Part shown: positions 1 through 4,065 of the stretch, piece after piece
How positions within the stretch are numbered: the stretch's first letter is position 1
How the letters are laid out: each line of letters opens with the position of its first letter
NCBI GenBank assembly: GCA_030637245.1
Contig: DAOVVI010000101.1
Span: 1-6,260, forward strand
Length of the DNA stretch: 6,260 nt
Direction of reading: 5' to 3'
DNA from: Cyclobacteriaceae bacterium
GTDB taxonomy: Bacteria; Bacteroidota; Bacteroidia; Cytophagales; Cyclobacteriaceae
Position numbers and translations under genes: made by a program
Notes under the pieces: model-generated
The model's input: only the letters and a program-made list of their open reading frames with translations
What the model was told of the DNA's origin: nothing
Databases searched by the model: none

Positions 1-205
1 ATTTGACTGAAATTTCAGGATTGGCATCCACATCTACTTTACCAATAACTGCTTTCCCTTCATATTCACCGGCTAATTGCTCTACAACAGGACCAATCAT
101 TTTGCATGGGCCACACCATTCTGCCCAAAAATCAACAAGTACCGGCTGATTTGACGCCAATATTTCACTATAATTTGAATCTGTAATTTCAATTGGTTTT
201 GCCAT
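1..205 (-). CDS. trxA: Thioredoxin, N-terminal 68 residues (runs off left edge)
   Basis: Small cytoplasmic thiol-disulfide oxidoreductase that reduces protein disulfides and is itself reduced by thioredoxin reductase. Reading the minus strand from the ATG at 205-203 gives a protein starting [16 protein letters not shown]. The buried Asp lies in VLVDFWAEW (residue 25). The redox motif WCGPC follows at residues 30-34, then Lys35, and the [11 protein letters not shown] strand-turn typical of the fold. Thioredoxins are usually about 105 residues, so roughly 35-40 residues, including the cis-proline loop, lie beyond base 1. The ATG is chosen because it gives the normal thioredoxin N-terminus and sits about 35 bases past a good Bacteroidota promoter box. 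It is divergent from the plus-strand gene at 600. The family assignment is firm. Calling it the main trxA rather than a paralogue is an inference. Confidence 0.95.
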   Translation of the reverse strand, partial: MAKPIEITDSNYSEILASNQPVLVDFWAEWCGPCKMIGPVVEQLAGEYEGKAVIGKVDVDANPEISVK

Positions 206-246
206 AATTTTAATTATTTGAATTCAATATGTTTCACTTTGTTTTG

Positions 247-279
247 CAAATATAGTACTAAAACGTTATTCAGGCCGAA
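247..279 (-). promoter_or_regulatory. Predicted Bacteroidota-type promoter of trxA
   Basis: On the minus strand, bases 254-247 read TATATTTG, a perfect match to the Bacteroidota -7 consensus TAnnTTTG. A weak -33 element, TTCG (consensus TTTG), lies at 279-276, 21 bases upstream. The predicted transcription start is near 240, giving a leader of about 35 bases before the ATG at 205. The match is seen directly; the promoter function is inferred. Confidence 0.6.
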
Positions 280-387
280 TTGTCATGATTGTTATCTTAT
301 AATGTTTTTGATCCGACAATAAACGGTATAATCCTCTTGCTCATATTGACAACCTGTCATGTGCGAAAAGTTAGGAGTCAGAAGTAA

Positions 388-421
388 CCTCCTTCAAGTC
401 CTCTATCGAGTGACTCGGAGG
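388..421. repeat. Imperfect stem-loop in the divergent intergenic region
   Basis: The outer arms CCTCC (388-392) and GGAGG (417-421) pair. After a small internal loop, AGTC-CTC (397-403) pairs with GAG-T-GACT (408-415), leaving one bulged T and a TATC loop, so about 12 base pairs in all. No T-run follows on either strand, so it is not an intrinsic terminator. The inner part contains CAAGTC and TGACT, the same half-sites as the palindrome at 1842-1856, so it may be an eroded relative of that repeat. Confidence 0.5.
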
Positions 422-440
422 GGAGGGAAAAAGGTCAAAT

Positions 441-451
441 ACTTGCGCCAG
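441..451 (-). repeat. Short fragment of the dispersed palindromic repeat family
   Basis: The 11 bases ACTTGCGCCAG are the exact reverse complement of CTGGCGCAAGT, which occurs at 1836-1846 and 2105-2115. On the minus strand the sequence past the match no longer follows the family. An 11-base match between AT-rich sequences could be chance, but it lies 20 bases from a stem-loop carrying the same CAAGTC/TGACT half-sites, which favours a degraded copy. Confidence 0.35.
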
Positions 452-506
452 ATTGTGGTAAAGACTAGGATGTCTTAATGAAAATATCGTATTTACGGCA
501 ATATTT

Positions 507-535
507 TTTGAGCGTTCGCTAGTTACATAACTTTT
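507..535 (+). promoter_or_regulatory. Possible promoter of the 600-1799 gene
   Basis: TTTG at 507-510 and TAACTTTT at 528-535 resemble the Bacteroidota -33 (TTTG) and -7 (TAnnTTTG) elements. The -7 box has one mismatch and the spacing is 17 bases rather than the usual 19-21. Transcription would start near 542, leaving a leader of about 58 bases. This is a weak prediction in AT-rich DNA. Confidence 0.3.
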
Positions 536-599
536 TATTGAAGTATAAATTTTTTAGTACGCAAATAATTCATTTTTACTAACAAACCCATGTCAAGTC

Positions 600-1799
600 A
601 TGAAAAAGAGGCTACTTTTTAACTTACTATTTATTTTTAGTATTGGGAGCATTTACGCACAATCTGATTATCGAGAAGGGTATATTATAAATTTTTCTAA
701 TGACACGATATCAGGTTATATTAATTATAAATGGAATATCAAGAGTTTAAAAAAAATCAATTTCAAAAGCGATTTGGACTCAAAAGCAGAGTACTATTCA
801 CCAGAAGAAATTAAATCATTTAGATTTAGTGATGCTAATTTATATGTGTCAATGGAGGTTGAAATAGATGGCAATATTAGAAAGTATTTTATCGAACAAT
901 TAATTGATGGTATTGTAGATGTATTTTATTATTCCGCAAACAATGAGTCGTTTTTCCTGATACGTAACGCCATAGGGAAAATTTTTGAGTTAAAAAATTC
1001 CCGAGTTGAAATCCAAACCGAATATGGCGCTTATTCCAAATATAAAAAAGAGTACGCTCAGGTTTTGCGTTATCTCTTTCAGGATAGCCCCACCACTTTA
1101 GGTAAAGTGGAAAATTTGCAACTGAATCCAAACTCCATGATTGATATTGCTCGAGATTATCATAATGATGTTTGCACTGAATATGAATGTGTGATATATG
1201 CGAAAAATAAAACCAGAGTAAATTTTGATTTTGGTCTGTACACGGGCTTTTCTATTTCAAGTTTTTCTCTTGAAAGTGAATTTTTTAATGGAATGAACAA
1301 TGATTTTTCGAATAGCAATGATTTATTATTTGGCTTATTTTTAAATGTCATGGATCCGAATATTAGTGAAAGATTCAGTCTTCAACTTGATTTAATATTT
1401 CAGAATGGCAAATATGTTTTTGATTCGTCTTATTTCGATTTGTCCTATATGAAAGTTCCTTTTTCAATTAAATATACTTATCCAGTAAAAAAAATTAAGC
1501 CTTCTTTGCAGTTAGGTATTGCTTATAATAATTGGTATCGTCATGAAGCTAAAAATGTTATTCGCGAGGAGGTGGAGGGCGACGCAATTCAACAGCGAAC
1601 TTATCAATATGGATTTTTAATTGGTGTTGAGTTCTCCTATGAATTGACGAAAAAGTTGGGCTTATATGCACAATGCAGATACGAAAAATATCGAGGAAAA
1701 CTCCGAAATTATTATTTTCGCCCAGGTTACGGTTGGGCTTCAGAATATGTAAATTCCAAAACAGATTTTATTGGTTTTACTTTGGGCTTAAAATATTGA
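600..1799 (+). CDS. Secreted protein with C-terminal PorT-like outer-membrane beta-barrel
   Basis: Predicted outer-membrane protein of 399 residues. Residues 1-20 form a signal peptide: a KKR n-region, a hydrophobic LLFNLLFIF core, and an SIYA|Q cleavage site. Residues about 25-170 form a beta-rich domain opening with GYIINFSNDTISGYI. I recall this GxI-x-NDTI-x-G opening from many exported Bacteroidota proteins of unknown function. A linker with two cysteines (192 and 197, in VCTEYEC) follows. From about residue 205 to the end, alternating strands ending in aromatic or Gly residues (FDFGLYTGFSI, LQLGIAYNNWY, LGLYAQCRYEKY, IGFTLGLKY) fit an eight-stranded PorT/OMP_b-brl_2-type barrel ending in a terminal Tyr. 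The start is set by the signal peptide; no strong ribosome site is visible, as is normal in this phylum. It is monocistronic, convergent with the minus-strand genes to the right. No enzyme motif is seen and the function is unknown. Confidence 0.85.
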   Translation: MKKRLLFNLLFIFSIGSIYAQSDYREGYIINFSNDTISGYINYKWNIKSLKKINFKSDLDSKAEYYSPEEIKSFRFSDANLYVSMEVEIDGNIRKYFIEQLIDGIVDVFYYSANNESFFLIRNAIGKIFELKNSRVEIQTEYGAYSKYKKEYAQVLRYLFQDSPTTLGKVENLQLNPNSMIDIARDYHNDVCTEYECVIYAKNKTRVNFDFGLYTGFSISSFSLESEFFNGMNNDFSNSNDLLFGLFLNVMDPNISERFSLQLDLIFQNGKYVFDSSYFDLSYMKVPFSIKYTYPVKKIKPSLQLGIAYNNWYRHEAKNVIREEVEGDAIQQRTYQYGFLIGVEFSYELTKKLGLYAQCRYEKYRGKLRNYYFRPGYGWASEYVNSKTDFIGFTLGLKY

Positions 1800-1830
1800 A
1801 CCAGAGTAATGAATCCCCAGATGTATGGTT

Positions 1831-1891
1831 CCCTGCTGGCGCAAGTCTGTGACTTGTGACTAATCAATGAAAGTAGAGTTTTCAACTCGGA
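1831..1891 (+). repeat. Dispersed REP-like palindromic repeat, copy A
   Basis: The core is a perfect hairpin, CAAGTC (1842-1847), TGT loop, GACTTG (1851-1856), preceded by CTGGCG and followed by TGTGACTAATCAATGA and GAGTTTTCAACTCGGA. The whole unit aligns with copy B at 2100-2162 over about 61 bases at roughly 90% identity, with two one-base indels. The 15-base palindromic core recurs exactly, inverted, at 2387-2401. A palindromic core beside a decayed RAYT-type transposase suggests a REP-like element; I infer that link rather than see it. Confidence 0.75.
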
Positions 1892-1915
1892 CCTACTGGT
1901 GCGAGCTTGTAGATC
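1892..1915 (+). repeat. Diverged tandem sub-unit next to copy A
   Basis: CCTACTGGTGCGAGCTTGTA closely resembles the start of the main repeat (CCTACTGGCGCAAGTCTGTG in copy B). It matches copy A at about 14 of 23 positions, with most differences transitions. It directly abuts the end of copy A, so copy A appears to be a head-to-tail pair, one member much more diverged. Confidence 0.5.
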
Positions 1916-1939
1916 GTACCGTTTTCCCAATCTCAAAAA

Positions 1940-1963
1940 GCATTCAGAATCCATGAAAATGTC
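1940..1963 (+). repeat. Short imperfect direct repeat, first copy
   Basis: This 24-base unit, containing AATCCATGAAAATG, matches 2077-2100 (AATCCGTGAAAATG) at 19 of 24 positions. The second copy abuts palindromic copy B, while this one lies 48 bases after copy A, so the unit may be part of the same composite repeat or a separate dispersed family. Confidence 0.45.
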
Positions 1964-2076
1964 TGAATTATGATTTATATGATTATGGGATTTCTATGAT
2001 ATCTGAAATCCAATAGCACCGAGGAGAAACCAACAAAAATACATGGCGGCACTACTTGCTAAAACAGGCAATAAAG

Positions 2077-2100
2077 CATTATAAATCCGTGAAAATGCCC
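2077..2100 (+). repeat. Short imperfect direct repeat, second copy
   Basis: Second copy of the 24-base unit at 1940-1963 (19 of 24 identical, core AATCC-R-TGAAAATG). It ends exactly where palindromic copy B begins, which marks the left edge of the degenerate transposase element. Confidence 0.45.
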
Positions 2101-2162
2101 CCTACTGGCGCAAGTCTGTGACTTTGTGACTGATCAATGAGAAGCGGAGTTTTCAACTTGGA
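2100..2162 (+). repeat. Dispersed REP-like palindromic repeat, copy B
   Basis: Aligns with copy A from CCCTACTGGCGCAAG to CAACTTGGA. Its palindromic core has an extra T in the right arm, so the pairing is AAGTC (2112-2116) with GACTT (2120-2124). It lies 22 bases upstream of the transposase remnant's ATG and in the same orientation, which makes it the likely left boundary of that element. Confidence 0.75.
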
Positions 2163-2184
2163 TTCATACAGCAAAAGACAGAAG

Positions 2185-2339
2185 ATGAGTATTAAGTACA
2201 AAATCAGAATTCAAGATGTGTTCCATTTCATCAGCCCATTTGAAAAAAGAATAGTAGAAAGGCCGGAAAAATACGTATATAGTAGTGCGAAAACTACAAC
2301 AGATCGAAAGGATTGATTGATGTACATATTATAGAATGA
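2185..2339 (+). pseudogene. REP-associated tyrosine transposase remnant (internal deletion plus frameshift)
   Basis: The frame from the ATG at 2185 begins MSIKYKIRIQDVFHFI, resembling the N-terminus I recall for Bacteroidota RAYT/IS200-like transposases (M-x-KYKIRDQ-x-YFVTF). It then jumps straight to PFEKRIVERPEKYVYSSAK, resembling their C-terminal NPV-x-AGIVE-PE-Y-YSSA motif. The frame then stops at 2314. Restoring one A in the run at 2290-2293 continues it as NYNRSKGLIDVHIIE with a stop at 2337-2339, the usual KGLIDV ending. The remnant would be about 51 residues, against roughly 170-190 for an intact protein. The catalytic core (HUH motif and catalytic Tyr) is absent, so it cannot be active. 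Both ends are flanked by palindromic repeats. Confidence 0.7.
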
Positions 2340-2382
2340 TAGGAAGTAAAGAACAGGTCACAGTCCTTACAGTTCATATTTT

Positions 2383-2405
2383 GACACAAGTCACAGACTT
2401 GGCCA
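2383..2405 (-). repeat. Dispersed REP-like palindromic repeat, inverted copy C
   Basis: On the minus strand it reads TGGC-CAAGTCTGTGACTTG-TGTC. The 15-base palindromic core (2387-2401) is identical to copy A, with one base lost in the flanking GCGC and one substitution after the core. It lies 43 bases past the transposase remnant's stop, in opposite orientation to copy B, and is the likely right end of the element. The longer ATCAATGA-GAGTTTTCAACT part of copies A and B is not recognisable next to it. Confidence 0.65.
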
Positions 2406-2574
2406 AGAGAGGGGAAAATGGATGGCAATAGATTTTTTGTTAAGGATGGTATTTACAACAATGACTGCCTGATTTGAAATGTTACAGACGCCGATAAAAT
2501 ATCATTAAGAATTTTTTCACAATCATTAAATCTACTTTATTTTATAATTCACCTAATTATAAATATTACTTAAC

Positions 2575-2598
2575 CGTGTTCCGATTAGAATGAACACG
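2575..2598. repeat. Perfect 7-bp inverted repeat with 10-base spacer
   Basis: CGTGTTC (2575-2581) and GAACACG (2592-2598) are exact reverse complements around an AT-rich spacer. No gene lies close enough to make it an obvious operator, and no T-run follows, so it is recorded as structure only. Confidence 0.35.
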
Positions 2599-2727
2599 TG
2601 AATCTATACTTTGATTAAAGATATTTCTGAAAGTTACAAACAATGCTTTTTATTGGATCTTTTTATACTATTTTCCCAAAACGGGAATGCTGTCCCTCCC
2701 TGGGATATTGTCGCTCTTGTCTCGTAA

Positions 2728-2746
2728 TGTAAACTTCTGGTTTACA
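2728..2746. repeat. Perfect 7-bp inverted repeat with 5-base loop
   Basis: TGTAAAC (2728-2734), loop TTCTG, GTTTACA (2740-2746). It could be a small hairpin or a dimeric repressor site. No gene starts nearby and it lacks a T-run, so the role is unknown. Confidence 0.35.
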
Positions 2747-2789
2747 GCATAATATAAATTTAGCATGTTTTTGGCATATTAGGCAATTG

Positions 2790-3062
2790 AACTTGGTTGA
2801 GAGATCGAAGAGAAAGAGGTTAGAGGAAGCAGGGAAGAAATCGGAGTGATAAGCGATGGTGGAACATCTTTCTCTAGGATATGAACCAAAGTAGCGAGAT
2901 TAGGAATAGTGGTGGTGATAAAAAGCGTGTATTAGGAGACTTAGAGAGATTTAGGAAACTCCTGATGAGAACCTGAGAAGAAAGAAGAGGCAAAAGAGCG
3001 AAGGAGACGAGCAGTTGGAAGTAGGGAAGAAGTAGAGAAGGCTGTGAGGTTGAATGAAGAGC
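2790..3062 (+). other. Purine-rich tract of unknown origin
   Basis: The plus strand is strongly biased to A and G. I count about 80% purine at 3001-3060, 73% at 2941-3000, 70% at 2881-2940 and 67% at 2821-2880. It contains an imperfect 17-base direct repeat, GGAAGCAGGGAAGAAAT at 2825-2841 and GGAAGTAGGGAAGAAGT at 3017-3033. All frames I checked are interrupted or low-complexity, and I recognise no protein family. It could be an eroded repeat or gene. Confidence 0.45.
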
Positions 3063-3212
3063 AGGGATAGGTTTTCAACATATTGGAATCTGGTAGCTGT
3101 GCTTATTTACCTTGAATAGGAATTTTTTGAAATTAAGCGCAGCGCCTATTTTCCATTAATAAAGAGCTAAAGTTAAACTTAATATATTGTGTGGTTGGTA
3201 GTTAGGTTGAAT

Positions 3213-3242
3213 AGCGGAGCACCTCGTTCCGCTTTTCTTTTT
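3213..3242 (+). terminator. Intrinsic terminator, plus strand
   Basis: AGCGGAGC (3213-3220) pairs with GTTCCGCT (3226-3233) around an ACCTC loop: eight pairs with one G-T wobble. The T-rich tail TTTCTTTTTT follows directly. This is a canonical plus-strand terminator. On the minus strand the hairpin begins about 8 bases after the TauE-like gene's stop but is followed by ATTCAACC, not a T-run, so it is a poor terminator for that gene. No intact plus-strand gene lies within 1.4 kb upstream. Confidence 0.65.
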
Positions 3243-4000
3243 TAAAAGAATAACTTAATTGCAGCCAGAGCCGTAGAGGCTATAATAAATATCCTGTATG
3301 GTTTCTCCGGGATGAGTTTCACCAATTTAAATCCCAGGATAGCCCCAATCATTATCGCAGGAAACATCGCTAAATCCAGTACAAACGTATTCAAATCAAT
3401 CGTCTTCCATACGGAAATGTGAAATGGTACTTTGAATAGATTAATAATCAGGAAAAACCAGGCTCCTGTTCCGATGAAGCTGTTTTTCGGGAGCATCATG
3501 GATAAAAAATAAATGGCCATCACAGGTCCTGCAGCATTGCCTATCATCGTTGAAAATCCTCCAAGAAGGCCAGCAATAGATGAAAACATCCAATTGTGAG
3601 GAATGGCAGTTTCCGTATTTTTCCGTTCCCGCCATACCATAATAACCAGTCCGACAAGAATAATACATGCCATGAGCAGCTTGAATTGCTGGTCATTTAC
3701 CAGACTTCCCACATAAAGTCCAACAAGCACGCCTGCCACAGTACTTGGCATAAGTTTCCAGATATATTTCCACTCGGCATGGCGATGATAATATGAAACT
3801 GCAAAAACATCTGCAATACACAACATAGGAAGCAGAATTCCAGTACTGGTTTTTCCACCGAAGATGGTTGCTAAAATGGGAACTATGAGCATTCCTACAC
3901 CCGCAATGCCTGTTTTGGCCATTCCTACAAAGAGTGCACATAAAATCACCCAAAACCATTGTTCAGGATTGAGCTGGAAAGATTCTAAGATTGAAAGCAT
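3242..4000 (-). CDS. TauE/SafE-family integral membrane transporter
   Basis: Predicted inner-membrane permease of 252 residues in the TauE/SafE (former DUF81) family, whose studied members export sulfite, sulfoacetate or related organic anions. About eight hydrophobic segments are visible near residues 15-44, 50-70, 84-100, 106-123, 138-166, 175-197, 203-226 and 236-252. The two family half-motifs are present: GMAKTGIAGVGMLIVP at 26-41 in the first half and GGFSTMIGNAAGP at 147-159 in the second. Length and the two-half layout are normal for the family. The ATG at 4000-3998 gives a short cytoplasmic start (MLSILESFQLNPEQW) before the first helix. It lies 65 bases downstream of the mannosidase stop, codirectional, so readthrough is possible; a candidate promoter of its own is in the gap. 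The transported substrate cannot be read from the sequence, and no sulfur genes are adjacent. Confidence 0.88.
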   Translation of the reverse strand: MLSILESFQLNPEQWFWVILCALFVGMAKTGIAGVGMLIVPILATIFGGKTSTGILLPMLCIADVFAVSYYHRHAEWKYIWKLMPSTVAGVLVGLYVGSLVNDQQFKLLMACIILVGLVIMVWRERKNTETAIPHNWMFSSIAGLLGGFSTMIGNAAGPVMAIYFLSMMLPKNSFIGTGAWFFLIINLFKVPFHISVWKTIDLNTFVLDLAMFPAIMIGAILGFKLVKLIPEKPYRIFIIASTALAAIKLFF

Positions 4001-4022
4001 ATTAGCTTGGTTTGAAATAACA

Positions 4023-4030
4023 CAAGTATA
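4023..4030 (-). promoter_or_regulatory. Possible -7 promoter box of the TauE-like gene
   Basis: Minus-strand TATACTTG (4030-4023) matches the Bacteroidota TAnnTTTG box with one mismatch, 22 bases before the ATG. A TTTG lies 14 bases upstream (4048-4045), too close for a standard -33 element. If used, this would make the transporter independent of the mannosidase transcript. Confidence 0.3.
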
Positions 4031-4065
4031 GCATTTTTGAAAATCAAACCCTAAAACTCGTGGGC

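Larger units (their letters stand above)
206..599. other. Divergent intergenic region, no gene seen
   Basis: These 394 bases separate divergent trxA and the barrel-protein gene. They hold the trxA promoter, a small inverted repeat TGACA-ACC-TGTCA at 347-359, a longer imperfect stem-loop at 388-421, an 11-base match to the repeat family at 1831-2405, and a possible promoter at 507-535. I find no credible reading frame, tRNA or known riboswitch here. Confidence 0.7.
2100..2405 (+). mobile_element. Internally deleted RAYT/IS200-like element with inverted palindromic ends
   Basis: A block of about 306 bp. Its left end is a full repeat copy (2100-2162) in plus orientation. Its middle is a transposase remnant of about 50 codons (2185-2339). 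Its right end is the same palindrome in opposite orientation (2383-2405). REP-associated tyrosine transposases (Y1_Tnp, related to IS200/IS605) are known to sit between REP palindromes, and this order fits. The protein keeps only its start and end, so the element is non-autonomous, like a miniature element. The arrangement is seen in the sequence; the transposase identity rests on recalled family motifs, and mobility as a unit is inferred. Confidence 0.55.
1800..3241. other. 1.44-kb gene-free region between convergent genes
   Basis: No intact gene is visible on either strand. From left to right it holds copies of a palindromic repeat (1831-1915), a short direct repeat (1940-1963 and 2077-2100), a decayed transposase between inverted palindromes (2100-2405), two 7-bp inverted repeats (2575-2598 and 2728-2746), a purine-rich tract (about 2790-3062) and a plus-strand intrinsic terminator (3213-3242). 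The stretch from about 2406 to 2570 is AT-rich with nothing I can identify. Such decayed repeats typically collect between convergent genes, where insertion is harmless. Confidence 0.75.

Noticed and set aside
590..622. A 10-codon frame starting at the ATG at 590 and overlapping the start of the barrel-protein gene
   Set aside because: It is out of frame with the gene, has no ribosome site and no recognisable leader-peptide feature. ATGs this close arise by chance, and the gene's start is fixed by its signal peptide at 600.
1727..1954. A 75-codon minus-strand frame overlapping the end of the barrel-protein gene and the repeat region
   Set aside because: It is mostly a translation of the repeat copy A region (KSQTC and similar) plus the antisense of the barrel gene. 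It has no domain, signal or upstream promoter, so it is a spurious frame created by the repeat.
1831..2405. A CRISPR array
   Set aside because: The repeat copies are few, unevenly spaced, in both orientations and diverged. There are no regular spacers and no cas genes.
2632..2880. A long stop-free stretch on the minus strand in the gene-free region
   Set aside because: It lacks a suitable start codon, is low-complexity in its purine-tract part and resembles no family I know, so it is not reported as a gene.
3441..3959. Long frames on both strands inside the TauE-like gene
   Set aside because: They are alternative-frame shadows. The minus-strand frame 3242-4000 has the transmembrane pattern and both family motifs, while the others have neither.
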